A DNA stretch of 64,000 bases from Oceanobacillus halophilus (GTDB lineage: Bacteria > Bacillota > Bacilli > Bacillales > Amphibacillaceae). A program made the translations under genes and the position numbers. Under the pieces are notes generated by a model, which saw only the letters and a program-made list of their open reading frames with translations, was not told the origin of the DNA and did no database searches. The stretch lies in NCBI RefSeq assembly GCF_003628505.1, contig NZ_RBZP01000001.1, forward strand, positions 124,001 through 188,000. The letters run 5' to 3'. Positions 34,718 to 44,327 of this stretch are shown one piece after another; the first letter of the stretch is position 1, and every line of letters starts with the position of its first letter.

Positions 34718-35260
34718 ACAGTTGATAGAAACTGTTGATATATTTAATTAAGAATAAATAACTAATGGAGCGATTCGTTAACACCGCTACGGAAATACAC
34801 TCCGCTGTGTGTCTGCTCTACTTGTATAAACAAGAAATATGCTGGGATTATAACGGTCTTAAAACGTAATTTCTAGAGCTATAAGCCCAAAATAATTTTG
34901 AGCTCCTATTTAAGCGGAGGAAGAATGCGGAGACTCCTCGAAAATAAAGTGCAATTTTTTTCGTGTGATGTAATGCTGACGAAGCCTTCCTTGTCCTGCG
35001 GGAAAAGCACGTGTCCAGACCTGAGCAGCGAGGGAACTACTTGATTAAGCTTCTTTGGCCCTTGCGCCGAGGAAGCCTACTTCGGAGCGTTACTAGTAGA
35101 CGCAGGCGCAGGTATGTCTTTCCGCGAGGAGGCAGAGGCCGTGCCCACGAACCGCAAGTATTCTGCCGGAGCGAATAACTGCACAAAATAATCATCAGTG
35201 TGAGCGAGAGCTAGACTATTCTGAATTAAAGATATCAACAGTCTATATAAAATATAAAGT
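34718..35260 (+). repeat. Dispersed intergenic element, copy D (~540 bp)
   Basis: Left end ACAGTTGATAGAAACTGTTG, right end GATATCAACAGTCTATATAA. The interior is a mosaic of the family's GC-rich blocks (GGAGACTCCT, CTGCGGGAAAAGCACGTGTCC, TTTCCGCGAGGAGGC, GCCGGAGCGAATAA) in a different order from copies B, C and F and with private AT-rich sequence (about 34825-34915). It follows the rpmF terminator. The rest of the gap to 35510 holds only AT-rich sequence with no recognisable feature. Confidence 0.82.
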
Positions 35261-35510
35261 AGAGTCATCTTAAATTGTTATAATGTTTTATAAAAAAGCC
35301 TTACGTTTAAATAAATGAAGAATCTATACAAAAGCGATTTGTTTTAGAGTTCTGATGCTTGAGAATAGCCATCGTACTAATTATCTTGAAAATAACTTTT
35401 AAATGGTAAGGATAACGCTTTCTAAAGCAAATATTTTTTCATATGTTATGGTAGACTTACATTATAAAATTAAAAAAGGGATAATTAGATAAGTGGGGAT
35501 GGGGGAGTTT

Positions 35511-36269
35511 ATGGTGGCATTAGAATATCAAAAAGCAGATCAGGGTTATGGAATAATATTAATCAATAGACCAGAGAAAAGAAATGCTATATCAGAAGAG
35601 ATGATTGCGATGTTCCGTAGGTGTCTTAAACAAGCCAGAAAGGACAATATAAAGTTTTTAGTTATTACTTCTGCTGGTGAGAAGATGTTTTGTTCCGGTG
35701 GTGATTTAACGTACTTACACGCTAATTTAGGAGAAAGTGAGGCTCTTGAACGATTAAATCCTATGAAAGATGTTTTATACGAGATTGCATCTTTTCCTGT
35801 ACCTGTTATTGGAGTGTTAAATGGAGACGCTCTAGGTGGCGGATGCGAACTAGCAACAGCATGCGACATTCGTATTGCAAAGGAAAGTGCAAAGTTTGGT
35901 TTTGTACAATCGAATCTAGGTATTCTTCCTGGATGGGGTGGTGGTGTCCTATTATATGAAAAGGTTCATCCGACCTTCGCGTTACAATGGTTAATGGAAG
36001 GCAAAGTATATGACACTCATCTTCTGAAAGATAAAGGATGGATAAATAGAATAGTGGCGGAGCATGAGTTAGAGGATTATGACAAACTATTGCAATCTTA
36101 CATATCTAAAAATTCTCGCCAGATGCTATTATTAAAAAAACAATATATTAAAAATAGGAAAAGGAATACGCTTTATGGGGATATGTCAGCGGAAGTAGAG
36201 CAAACCGCGTCGATATGGGGTTCTGAGGAACATAAATTGGCTGTTGGAAAATTTTTAGCACGTAAATAA
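35511..36269 (+). CDS. Enoyl-CoA hydratase/isomerase (crotonase) family protein
   Basis: Crotonase-fold protein (252 aa), probably acting on an acyl-CoA thioester. Oxyanion-hole regions are visible as MFCSGGDLTYL (about 62-72) and LNGDALGGGCELATACDIRIA (in two overlapping parts, about 103-123), with GILPGWGGGVLLYEK following. A glutamate in GGGCE could be catalytic, but the second catalytic acid of classical hydratases is not clear, so hydratase, isomerase or hydrolase activity cannot be decided. Start: ATG 35511 is only three bases after GGGGGAG, GTG 35514 six bases after; either may be used. This gene is inserted between rpmF and rsfA, which are closer in B. subtilis. Confidence 0.8.
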   Translation: MVALEYQKADQGYGIILINRPEKRNAISEEMIAMFRRCLKQARKDNIKFLVITSAGEKMFCSGGDLTYLHANLGESEALERLNPMKDVLYEIASFPVPVIGVLNGDALGGGCELATACDIRIAKESAKFGFVQSNLGILPGWGGGVLLYEKVHPTFALQWLMEGKVYDTHLLKDKGWINRIVAEHELEDYDKLLQSYISKNSRQMLLLKKQYIKNRKRNTLYGDMSAEVEQTASIWGSEEHKLAVGKFLARK

Positions 36270-36337
36270 GCAAACAATTATTCTATCACACCTATTTTTT
36301 GCATACATTGATAGCAAAGAAAGAAGGAGGGGTGTGA

Positions 36338-36808
36338 ATGAATGAAACTCGTCAGGACGCTTGGATGAAAGATGAAGATATTATCTTAGCAGAAACAGTT
36401 CTTCGTTATATTAGAGAAGGAAAAACACAACTAGAAGCTTTTAAAGAAGTGGCTAACAAATTATCACGTACACCGGCCGCGTGTGGTTTTCGTTGGAATG
36501 CAACCATACGTAAACAGTACCAAGATGCCATTGAATTAGCAAAAGAAGAAAGAAAACAAGGATCCAAAAAAGATGTATGGAAATTAGTGAAAACCGATAT
36601 ACAGGAAAAAGATACCATTGAATCTGCCATTTTTTTATTAGAAAAGATGAAAGCGAAGTTTGAAGAAAATAGTTTGACAAAACAAGAACATGAAGAGATT
36701 GTGTCAAACTTAAAAAATGAAAATAAAAGATTAAAAGAAGTTTTAAAAAGACATGAAGAAATATGGACTGATATTGAAAAACTTTTGAATGAAGTGAAGT
36801 CTAGTTAA
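36338..36808 (+). CDS. rsfA: RsfA-family prespore transcriptional regulator (YlbO)
   Basis: Regulator of the RsfA family; in B. subtilis it is made in the forespore under SigF and adjusts SigF-dependent genes. 156 aa: N-terminal Myb/SANT-like DNA-binding domain (about 8-60, [19 protein letters not shown]…[14 protein letters not shown] with spaced aromatic residues) and a C-terminal coiled coil (about 110-150). The ATG at 36338 has AAGGAGGGG upstream. No SigF promoter could be confirmed. A terminator follows. Confidence 0.9.
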   Translation: MNETRQDAWMKDEDIILAETVLRYIREGKTQLEAFKEVANKLSRTPAACGFRWNATIRKQYQDAIELAKEERKQGSKKDVWKLVKTDIQEKDTIESAIFLLEKMKAKFEENSLTKQEHEEIVSNLKNENKRLKEVLKRHEEIWTDIEKLLNEVKSS

Positions 36809-36829
36809 GCTATATATAGCTTGCAGGTA

Positions 36830-36866
36830 AAAAAGACATGAATGTTTTCATCATTCATGTCTTTTT
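36830..36866. terminator. Bidirectional terminator between rsfA and ylbP
   Basis: AAAAAGACATGAATG (36830-36844) pairs perfectly with CATTCATGTCTTTTT (36852-36866) around a seven-base loop; symmetrical, so it can end both convergent genes. A 16-bp palindrome (36807-36822) precedes it directly after the rsfA stop. Confidence 0.87.
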
Positions 36867-36876
36867 CAGGAAGTAT

Positions 36877-37362
36877 TTACTTGCTTGCTAGTTCCTTCTC
36901 TTTCACACCGACTGGTAACCAAATTAGCGGATTCTCTCCTAAGTCACGCTGTATATCATATTGTGCTTTTTGGAAACCCATTTTTTCCCAGAAACCGTGA
37001 GAATTTATTAATGGGTTTGTTTTAATTGGCAAGTTGAAGCTTTTCGCAAAGTCAACCAATGCTTTTCCGTAACCTCTTCCTCGATAATCGGGCAGGACTT
37101 CTAGTTTCCAAAGTGTAAGGTAATCTTGTGGAGGATCAAAATAATTATCGTATTCTTTTTTTATTTCTGATAGGCTCATCCTGGCTACAAGATTATTTCC
37201 GTAATAAATTCCGTAAAATGGGGATTCACTATTATTCTCAACTATATTATTCTGTAATTCTTCCATCATCGATAATTCCTGATGCCCATACTCTCTGAAA
37301 CGTTTAAACATTTCAAGTGTTTTATAATTGATTAATAATCTTTCTACTTTTATGTCTTCCAT
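36877..37362 (-). CDS. ylbP: GNAT-family N-acetyltransferase YlbP
   Basis: GCN5-related acetyltransferase fold (161 aa, close to YlbP of B. subtilis). The acetyl-CoA binding loop is seen as VLPDYRGRGYGKALVDFA (about 103-120, R/Q-x-x-G-x-G/A type). Substrate unknown. The start was set at the ATG at 37362 with GGGAG about ten bases upstream and a homologous MEDIKVERLLINYK N-terminus; seventeen extra codons upstream are not supported. Position after rsfA is conserved. Confidence 0.88.
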   Translation of the reverse strand: MEDIKVERLLINYKTLEMFKRFREYGHQELSMMEELQNNIVENNSESPFYGIYYGNNLVARMSLSEIKKEYDNYFDPPQDYLTLWKLEVLPDYRGRGYGKALVDFAKSFNLPIKTNPLINSHGFWEKMGFQKAQYDIQRDLGENPLIWLPVGVKEKELASK

Positions 37363-37607
37363 GTAACTCACTCTCCCGAATGTTAGTACTGTAGCACTTG
37401 AAGACGCTAACATGATTTTTAATTATAAATAAAGTCTTATAATGATATTATAATATAAAAGCGTTAATTTTTAAACAATAAGAAAATTACTTAAAAATGA
37501 TATTCTTTGAGCTAAATTATTATTCATTTGATACAATATATGAGAAAGTGGTAACTGAAAAAAAGTAAAAGGTTTTGCTATGTGAATAAAGGGTTAGGGG
37601 TTTAGGG

Positions 37608-37985
37608 ATGGTTAATTTCATTGTTTATATCTTCGCGTTTCTTATTACAATACCTATGATAGCTACAGCACTCGTATATTTCATTTCTTTGAAATTGCAA
37701 CGTATCAAAAAGAAAGCATTTCATACAGCTGTGAATTGGACAACTATTTTTTATGTGATAGCAGTAATAATTCTTTTCCAAATTAATTTTTCAATTAAAT
37801 CTACGGGCTATATATTAATATTTATTCTTGGTGTTCTAACGATAATTATTTTGTATCAATGGAAAGTTGGTGTAGAAATAGAATTAAAAAAGGCATTTAG
37901 AGTTTTATGGCGATTTTGCTTTTTATTATTTCTATTGATCTATATTTTATTGGTATGTATCGGTATTATAATGAGAATATTTTAA
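37608..37985 (+). CDS. DUF3397 membrane protein
   Basis: Integral membrane protein of 125 aa with four hydrophobic segments (about 3-25, 43-61, 65-83 and 100-122) matching the DUF3397 family, which in Bacillus lies directly upstream of bshC. Typical features are the short KLQRIKKKAFHTAVNWTT loop after the first helix and the FRVLWRFCFLLFLLIYILL last helix. Function unknown. The ATG at 37608 has TTTAGGG close upstream, a weak site. Confidence 0.8.
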   Translation: MVNFIVYIFAFLITIPMIATALVYFISLKLQRIKKKAFHTAVNWTTIFYVIAVIILFQINFSIKSTGYILIFILGVLTIIILYQWKVGVEIELKKAFRVLWRFCFLLFLLIYILLVCIGIIMRIF

Positions 37986-38092
37986 AATGTAAAAAATCGT
38001 CGGTTTAGAAAAGGTAAACAGATTAAATGAAAAATACAGGGTATTTATGTACAATACAAGATGGACTATTTAGTTAAAGGAGTACAGAATTT

Positions 38093-39709
38093 ATGCGGAT
38101 TGATCCAATACGGATATCTAATCAAAATAAACTGGTTTCCGATTATCGACAAATGAAGGATAATGTCATGGAATTTTTCGATTATTCCCCATTTAGTAGT
38201 TTTGAGCAAAGGGTGAATGATTTAAAAAGGAGAAATTTTGATCGGATAGGTTTAACAGAAGTCTTACATAAAATAAACAAAGAGTGGAGTGCGCCAAAAT
38301 CTACCTTGCAAAGCATCGAACGATTAAAAGACACCGATAGCGTTGTGGTTGTAGCAGGTCAACAGGCTGGGTTACTAACAGGCCCGATGTATACAATAAA
38401 TAAGATAATCTCAATTTTACAGTTAGCAAAACAACGTGAGTCTAAACAACAAATACCTGTTGTTCCAGTATTTTGGATAGCGGGAGAAGATCATGATTTT
38501 GATGAAATTAATCATATCTATTTGCCTGAAGAATCACGGATGAGAAAATACAAGGTAAAGCAACAGGGAGCAGGTAAAAGTTCTGTTTCACACATTGGGA
38601 TGGACAAAGAAGAAGTAACTATCTGGCTAAATCAGCTCTTTACGCAATTAGAAGAAGCCGCTTATACGAACGAATTATATACCTCAATAATGGCATGTTT
38701 AGAGCAATCCAGGTCATATACAGACTTTTTCGCAAGACTTATTTTCCAATTATTTCCTGATGAGGGCTTGGTGTTAATGGATTCTGCACATCCGCTTGTG
38801 CGTGAACTTGAGAAATCCTATTTTGTACAATTGATAGAAAAACAGTCATTAATCAGTAGTGAAGTAAATAAAACATTGGAGAAACTTAAAGCTTATGGTT
38901 ATTCGGTTCCATTAGATGTTGATGAGAATAGTGCCAATTTATTTTATCATCGAGATAATGAGCGTGTGTTACTCATGAGAAATAGTGAGAATAACTGGGT
39001 GGGGAAACAAAATGAAGTAGTTTTATCTACTAAAGAATTAATTCGTATTGCTGAGAACAAACCTGAGCTATTAAGTAATAACGTTGTAACAAGACCCTTG
39101 ATGCAGGAATTATTATTTCCGACTCTAGCTTTTGTTGGCGGGCCAGGGGAAATCAGTTATTGGTCTGCTCTTAAACCAGTTTTTGAATCCTTTAACATAA
39201 AAATGCCACCAGTTTTGCCGCGATTATCCTTTACTTACATTGATCGTAAAGTAGAAAAAGTACTGGAACGATTTGATCTTTCAATAGAACCGGTGGTGAA
39301 TCATGGTCTAGAAAATTATAAACACGAATGGCTTAAAAGTAAGTCTGAGCCACCAATTCAAGATTTGGCTGATCAGCTAAAAAAGGCAATAGAAACAGCG
39401 CACGCCCCTATAAGGGACCTTGCGCAGGAAATACGTTCGGACATAGGAGAGTTAGCTGAAAAAAACTTAGACTATTTATATAAAGATGTTGAATTCATAG
39501 AGGGTCGTATAATTAAAGCGGTGGAAGAAAAATATAAACGTGAATTAAGGGAATTAGATTATATTCAATTGACCCTTCGTCCAGACGGCTTTCAGGAACG
39601 TACATGGAATCCGCTACCCTTTATTAATAAATATGGGCTCGATTTTATTAAGGCGACCACAAATTATGAGTGTTCATTTTCTGAGGAACATTATCTTGTA
39701 TACTTGTAG
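38093..39709 (+). CDS. bshC: Bacillithiol biosynthesis cysteine-adding enzyme BshC
   Basis: Last enzyme of bacillithiol synthesis, proposed to ligate cysteine to glucosaminyl-malate; bacillithiol is the main low-molecular thiol of Bacillaceae. 538 aa, family length. Conserved stretches: VVVAGQQAGLLTGPMYTINK (about 84-103), PVFWIAGEDHDFDEINH (about 122-138, with HIGH-related residues of the nucleotidyltransferase-like core) and FPTLAFVGGPGEISYWSAL (about 341-359). The ATG at 38093 has AAAGGAG upstream. It precedes mraZ, as in other Bacillaceae, with copy E between. Confidence 0.94.
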   Translation: MRIDPIRISNQNKLVSDYRQMKDNVMEFFDYSPFSSFEQRVNDLKRRNFDRIGLTEVLHKINKEWSAPKSTLQSIERLKDTDSVVVVAGQQAGLLTGPMYTINKIISILQLAKQRESKQQIPVVPVFWIAGEDHDFDEINHIYLPEESRMRKYKVKQQGAGKSSVSHIGMDKEEVTIWLNQLFTQLEEAAYTNELYTSIMACLEQSRSYTDFFARLIFQLFPDEGLVLMDSAHPLVRELEKSYFVQLIEKQSLISSEVNKTLEKLKAYGYSVPLDVDENSANLFYHRDNERVLLMRNSENNWVGKQNEVVLSTKELIRIAENKPELLSNNVVTRPLMQELLFPTLAFVGGPGEISYWSALKPVFESFNIKMPPVLPRLSFTYIDRKVEKVLERFDLSIEPVVNHGLENYKHEWLKSKSEPPIQDLADQLKKAIETAHAPIRDLAQEIRSDIGELAEKNLDYLYKDVEFIEGRIIKAVEEKYKRELRELDYIQLTLRPDGFQERTWNPLPFINKYGLDFIKATTNYECSFSEEHYLVYL

Positions 39710-39723
39710 TGCTTTTAAATGTT

Positions 39724-39910
39724 ACAGTTGATAGAAATTGTTGACTTATTTAATTAAGAATAAATAACTAATGAAGCAGCCGGAGCGAATGATCGCACAT
39801 ATCAAACATAAGTGTGAGCGAGAACTACACTATTCTGAATTAAATATATCAACGTTCTATGTAAAATATGGAACAAAGTTATGTGTGAAAAGCAAAAATC
39901 TTTTAGAAAA
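39724..39910 (+). repeat. Dispersed element, short copy E (~190 bp)
   Basis: Left end ACAGTTGATAGAAATTGTTG and right end ATATATCAACGTTCTATG, with only the GCCGGAGCGAATGA…GTGTGAGCGAGAACTA block kept inside; looks like an internal deletion of a copy-D-like element. The external tail AATCTTTTAGAAAATAAC is also present. A 69-codon ORF across it (39771-39980) is repeat-derived. It lies between bshC and the dcw cluster; the rest of the gap has a terminator and the mraZ promoter. Confidence 0.78.
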
Positions 39911-39989
39911 TAACTTAGAGAATCATCCATTATTAAAAAGTTTCCACTGGTTCCCCCACCTTCCACCACCAATTGAATAATACATGTTA

Positions 39990-40026
39990 AAAAGCTGCTA
40001 TCACAAGTGATAACAGCTTTTTTTAT
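39990..40026 (+). terminator. Intrinsic terminator upstream of the dcw cluster
   Basis: AAAGCTGCTATCAC pairs with GTGATAACAGCTTT (one mismatch) around two bases, followed by T5. It isolates mraZ from bshC transcription. Confidence 0.85.
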
Positions 40027-40086
40027 TGTTTGAAAATGAATGATAAAACTAGATTTATAAAAAATATAAATATTTTTGTAATACTG

Positions 40087-40133
40087 GTGGTGAATAGTGG
40101 GGGAATGTGGTAATATTAGAATTATGAAAGTGG
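40087..40133 (+). promoter_or_regulatory. Phased GTGG repeats: likely MraZ operator at the dcw promoter
   Basis: GTGG occurs at 40087-40090, 40097-40100 and 40107-40110, exactly one helical turn (10 bp) apart, and again at 40130-40133. MraZ proteins are known to bind short tandem GTGG-type repeats upstream of their own operon. The array overlaps the probable promoter (-10-like TAATAT at 40111), fitting autorepression. Confidence 0.65.
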
Positions 40134-40143
40134 GGCGCATTGT

Positions 40144-40575
40144 ATGTTCATGGGTGAATTTCAACACAACATTGATCCAAAAGGTAGAATTATTGTCCCG
40201 TCCAAGTTCCGTGAAGATCTTGGAGAAGCTTTTGTTGTGACCCGTGGACTAGATAAATGTTTATTTGCTTATCCGATGGAAGAGTGGAAAATTTTAGAAG
40301 AAAAATTAAAGAAACTCCCACTAACAAAAAAAGATGCTAGAGCCTTTACTCGTTTTTTCTTTTCCGGCGCAGTAGAATGCGAAGTGGATAAACAGGGAAG
40401 AATAAATATTCCACAGACACTTAGGAAATATGCTGCATTGGAAAAAGAATGTGTAGTAATTGGTGTATCGAATCGTATTGAATTTTGGGCTAATGAAAAT
40501 TGGGAAGAATATGTGGAGGAATCTGAAGAATCCTTTGCTGAAATTGCCGAGAATCTCATGGACTTTGATATATAG
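40144..40575 (+). CDS. mraZ: Transcriptional regulator MraZ
   Basis: DNA-binding regulator (143 aa) with two AbrB-like SpoVT/MraZ domains, each with the DxKGR motif: [11 protein letters not shown] (10-20) and [11 protein letters not shown] (about 80-90). It opens the dcw operon and controls its own transcription in other bacteria. The start ATG at 40144 gives the family N-terminus [11 protein letters not shown]; the ribosome site is a modest GTGGGG. The candidate operator lies directly upstream. It is followed by rsmH in the canonical order. Confidence 0.95.
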   Translation: MFMGEFQHNIDPKGRIIVPSKFREDLGEAFVVTRGLDKCLFAYPMEEWKILEEKLKKLPLTKKDARAFTRFFFSGAVECEVDKQGRINIPQTLRKYAALEKECVVIGVSNRIEFWANENWEEYVEESEESFAEIAENLMDFDI

Positions 40576-40630
40576 CAATTTTTGAAGAGTGTCTATAAAC
40601 AACATCTAGAATAAAAAAGTGGGTGTAAGT

Positions 40631-41608
40631 ATGTTTGAACATTACAGTGTATTAAAAGATGAAACAATTAGAGGATTAGCGATTAAAGAAGATGGCACAT
40701 ACATAGATTGTACACTTGGCGGTGGAGGCCATTCAGAACAAATAGCTTCCAGATTAAATGATAATGGTTTATTAATAGCATTTGATCAAGATCTGGATGC
40801 ATTAGAAGCAGCAAAAAAAAGATTACAGAAATACCAAAGTCGGATTCTCTTTGTCCATGCTAATTTTAGACAAATGGAAAAAGAATTACAGGATCATGGT
40901 ATTGAACATGTAGATGGTATTTTATTTGATTTAGGTGTTTCTTCTCCGCAATTAGATAGGGGAGAAAGAGGTTTCAGTTATCATCAAGATGCCAAACTGG
41001 ACATGCGTATGAATCAAACAGATCTTTTAACTGCTTACGAAATTGTAAACAATTGGTCGTATAACCAATTAGTTTCCATTTTTTTTCGCTATGGTGAAGA
41101 AAAATTTTCTAAACAAATTGCTAGAAAGATTGAGCAATACCGCGAAACAAAATCAATTGATACAACACACGAATTAGTAGAAATTATTAAAGATGCAATT
41201 CCTGCGCCTGCTAGAAGGAAAGGTGGACATCCGGCCAAAAGAATTTTTCAAGCGCTGCGTATTGCTGTAAATGATGAGTTAGAAGCGTTTAATGATGCGA
41301 TTCATCAAGCGGCTAGAGTTGTGGATACTAACGGAAGAATTGCAGTGATTACGTTTCACTCATTAGAAGATAGATTATGTAAACAAGCTTTCAAAAAATG
41401 GAGTACACCCAAAGATACACCCCGGAATCTGCCGATTATACCTAAAGAGTTCGAAGCTCCATTCAGGTTAATTACAAGAAAACCAATTGCTGCAGGGGAC
41501 GAGGAATTAGAAAAAAACCGAAGATCGCGTTCGGCGAAACTTCGAATCGTTGAGAAGGTTAATCCATGGAATGAAGAATTTACTTATGAAGAAGGGTGGA
41601 AGAAGTAA
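40631..41608 (+). CDS. rsmH: 16S rRNA (cytosine(1402)-N4)-methyltransferase RsmH (MraW)
   Basis: Methylates N4 of C1402 in 16S rRNA. 325 aa: SAM-binding motif [13 protein letters not shown] (about 25-37), the [15 protein letters not shown] block and C-terminal RSRSAKLRI. The start ATG at 40631 gives the family N-terminus [11 protein letters not shown]; an upstream in-frame GTG four codons before has no better site. Its stop TAA overlaps the ftsL ATG (TAATG), indicating translational coupling. Confidence 0.96.
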   Translation: MFEHYSVLKDETIRGLAIKEDGTYIDCTLGGGGHSEQIASRLNDNGLLIAFDQDLDALEAAKKRLQKYQSRILFVHANFRQMEKELQDHGIEHVDGILFDLGVSSPQLDRGERGFSYHQDAKLDMRMNQTDLLTAYEIVNNWSYNQLVSIFFRYGEEKFSKQIARKIEQYRETKSIDTTHELVEIIKDAIPAPARRKGGHPAKRIFQALRIAVNDELEAFNDAIHQAARVVDTNGRIAVITFHSLEDRLCKQAFKKWSTPKDTPRNLPIIPKEFEAPFRLITRKPIAAGDEELEKNRRSRSAKLRIVEKVNPWNEEFTYEEGWKK

Positions 41609-41982
41609 TGAGTGCAAATCATGCCCGCAGCTGGCAACATTTAAATCCACAGCGAACTCCTCAAAAAGAACCAAAAGTCAATGTGAAAGTGAGAAAAAAT
41701 GGATGGATTACTAAAGGTGAAAAGGTAATCTATTCTCTTGTCTTTGTTTCAATGATAATCTCAGGTGTTTTTATGGTTTCTTATGCATCCACAACGGATA
41801 CTTTAAACAGAGAAGTTCAAACATTGGAACAAACGGTTAATAACCAAAAAATTACCAATGAAGGACTTGTTTTTGAGAAAAAAGAACTAAGTCGTCCAGA
41901 AAGAATTCTAGAAATCGCAAAGGAGAAAGGTTTAAAAATTCAAGATGCTGAAGTGAAACAAGCTAAGAGTTTTAGCAACTAG
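41608..41982 (+). CDS. ftsL: Cell division protein FtsL
   Basis: Bitopic membrane protein of the divisome (124 aa) that partners DivIC and DivIB and activates septal synthesis. A basic cytoplasmic N-terminus (1-45), one membrane helix (about 45-63) and an extracytoplasmic coiled coil (about 65-105, heptad-like LNREVQTLEQTVNNQ). The ATG overlaps the rsmH stop; a longer frame from 41596 inside rsmH is less likely. Low sequence conservation is normal; identity rests on topology and position before pbpB. Confidence 0.9.
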   Translation: MSANHARSWQHLNPQRTPQKEPKVNVKVRKNGWITKGEKVIYSLVFVSMIISGVFMVSYASTTDTLNREVQTLEQTVNNQKITNEGLVFEKKELSRPERILEIAKEKGLKIQDAEVKQAKSFSN

Positions 41983-41997
41983 GTAAGGTGAATTAGT

Positions 41998-44244
41998 ATG
42001 AGAAAGAGTAAAACGACCCACTTCATGTCTGCGGTATTAATACTTTTCTTTTCAACAGTATTTATTATTTTAACAGGAAGGTATATGTATATTCAGGCAA
42101 CTGGAGAAATTGATGGAATTTCATTAGAGGAATTTGCAAAAGAAAAACGGACATCTTCCTATACAATTAATTCTGAAAGAGGAAAGATTTATGATAACAA
42201 CGGAATGACACTTGCTTATGATATGCCAGTTTACAAGATGTATGCGATTGTTCGGGAGGAATATTCTGAAAACCTGGACAAACCAAAACACGTCGTTGAT
42301 CCTAAGAAGACTGCTGAAGCGTTAGCACCTATTCTCGAAGTAGAAGAAAGTGTCATACTGGAACGGATAGAAGAAGGTATAGAAAGTGATAGATTCCAAG
42401 TAGAGTTTGGAAAAGCAGGGAATCAAATTTCACAACAGGATAAAGAACAGATTGAAAAGTTAAATCTACCAGGAATTAATTTCCAGGAAGACTCCTTACG
42501 TAATTATCCCAACGGAACATTCGCCTCTCATATTATAGGATTTGCTAGAAATGAGGAAAAGGAGTTAGAAGACGGAACAATCATTGAAGAAATCACTGGT
42601 ATAGCCGGAATTGAAAATGAAATGAATGAATTACTAAAAGGGAAAGATGGCTATATTTCTTACCAGCGTGATAAATATAATGATCGTTTATTAAATCCAA
42701 ATGAAATTATTACGGAGCCAGAAGATGGGGACGATGTTTATCTGACCATTGACCAGAAAATACAAACCTTAGTGGAGGATGTTCTAAGCCAAGTAGAAGA
42801 AGAGTACAATCCTGAACGAATGACAGCGGTAGTAATGAATCCCAAAACAGGAGAAGTACTAGCTATGGGTAATCGGCCAAGTTATAATCCGAATAATCCA
42901 GCAAATGTAGAGAACTGGTATAATGATGTCATCTCTACCCCGTTCGAACCAGGGTCTACCGTGAAGATTTTCACCTGGGCAGCTGCAATTGAAGAAGGTG
43001 TTTATAATGGTGAAGAAGGGTATAAAACTGGTAGTTACCAAGTAAATGAGCAAATTTCTCCAATCCATGATCATAATGGTGGGAAGGGTTGGGGAACTAT
43101 TTCTTATGATGAAGGTTTTTCTCGATCATCCAATGTAGCTGCGGCTAAACTGGCATGGGAAAAGATAGGGACGGAAAAATATTTTGATTATCTACAAGCA
43201 TTTGATTTAGATGAGAAGTCTGATATTGATTTACCAGGTGAAGTGGCTGGAGAGATTCTGTATAATTGGCCGCTTGAGAAGATTACTACTTCATTTGGAC
43301 AAGGGTCCACGATGACACCAATGCAACAAATAAAAGCAGTGTCTGCCATTGCTAATAAAGGAAAAATGGTCCAACCATATGTCATTGAAAAAATAGTAGA
43401 TTCCACTACTGGTGAAATAATTGAAGAAAAGTCACCAAATATAGTCGGGCAACCAATATCCGAGGATACAGCGAATCATGTATTAGCTTTGATGGAATCA
43501 GTGGTTGTAGGAGAACATGGAACAGGTAAAAAGTTTAAATTAGAAGATTACACTACAGGTGGAAAAACAGGTACTGCAGAGATTCCTAATCCTAATGGCG
43601 GTGGTTATTTAACGGGTAGGAACAATTATATTTTTTCTTTTCTTGGTGCAGCACCAATTGATGATCCTCAATTAGTAATGTATGTATCTGTTAAACAACC
43701 GAAACTAGAAAACTATGAAGTAGGTTCGGATCCTGTTTCATTCATTTACCGCAATGTGATGGAAAATAGTTTACATTATTTAGATATTAATCCAGATAAA
43801 GAGCAAGAAAATGAATCAACTGTATTTGAAATTCCAGAAATAATGGAAAAGGATACATCCCAAGTGGTGCACCAATTTGCTGAAAATGATCTAAATGTAA
43901 CAGTAATTGGTGAAGGTGAGAAAATAGTGAAAGCAAATGTAAAAGAAGGAGACACCGTAATACCACACGAGAGAATTATTTTAGTGACTGATAAACCAAC
44001 TATGCCAAACGTAATTGGTTGGTCCATAAGAGATGTCTTACAATTGGCAGACTTGACCAATTTGAAACTGGAGACCTTTGGTAATGGTTATGTTATCTCT
44101 CAAAATATTAAAGAAGGAGCTGCAATTAAAGAAAATGATTATGTAGCTATCGAATTGATTCCTCCTGGTGAAGAGACTAGTGGAGAAAATGATGAAGATG
44201 AAGCGGGAAATATAGAAGATATGGAAAATAACTCAAATGATTAA
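41998..44244 (+). CDS. pbpB: Penicillin-binding protein 2B, septal transpeptidase
   Basis: Class B PBP that cross-links septal peptidoglycan with FtsW. 748 aa: membrane anchor (11-30), dimerisation/pedestal domain (about 55-240), transpeptidase domain with S320-T-V-K323, S377-S-N379 and K523-T-G525, then two C-terminal PASTA-like repeats (about 605-725) and an acidic tail. The ATG at 41998 follows AAGGTG. It sits between ftsL and spoVD as in B. subtilis; spoVD is the sporulation paralogue. Confidence 0.95.
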   Translation: MRKSKTTHFMSAVLILFFSTVFIILTGRYMYIQATGEIDGISLEEFAKEKRTSSYTINSERGKIYDNNGMTLAYDMPVYKMYAIVREEYSENLDKPKHVVDPKKTAEALAPILEVEESVILERIEEGIESDRFQVEFGKAGNQISQQDKEQIEKLNLPGINFQEDSLRNYPNGTFASHIIGFARNEEKELEDGTIIEEITGIAGIENEMNELLKGKDGYISYQRDKYNDRLLNPNEIITEPEDGDDVYLTIDQKIQTLVEDVLSQVEEEYNPERMTAVVMNPKTGEVLAMGNRPSYNPNNPANVENWYNDVISTPFEPGSTVKIFTWAAAIEEGVYNGEEGYKTGSYQVNEQISPIHDHNGGKGWGTISYDEGFSRSSNVAAAKLAWEKIGTEKYFDYLQAFDLDEKSDIDLPGEVAGEILYNWPLEKITTSFGQGSTMTPMQQIKAVSAIANKGKMVQPYVIEKIVDSTTGEIIEEKSPNIVGQPISEDTANHVLALMESVVVGEHGTGKKFKLEDYTTGGKTGTAEIPNPNGGGYLTGRNNYIFSFLGAAPIDDPQLVMYVSVKQPKLENYEVGSDPVSFIYRNVMENSLHYLDINPDKEQENESTVFEIPEIMEKDTSQVVHQFAENDLNVTVIGEGEKIVKANVKEGDTVIPHERIILVTDKPTMPNVIGWSIRDVLQLADLTNLKLETFGNGYVISQNIKEGAAIKENDYVAIELIPPGEETSGENDEDEAGNIEDMENNSND

Positions 44245-44327
44245 GCTAGTTTAGAAACAGTGTTCTATTCATTTTTTTAACATCATATAGTTGATACAAG
44301 CCTACCTATGAAAAGGGGATTTAGAAG

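Noticed and set aside
39771-39980. 69-codon ORF
   Set aside because: Starts inside copy E and runs into AT-rich spacer; no ribosome site.
44281-44310. SigE promoter for spoVD (TCATATA with CCTACCTAT)
   Set aside because: Spacing is too short, and the start would fall on the ribosome site.
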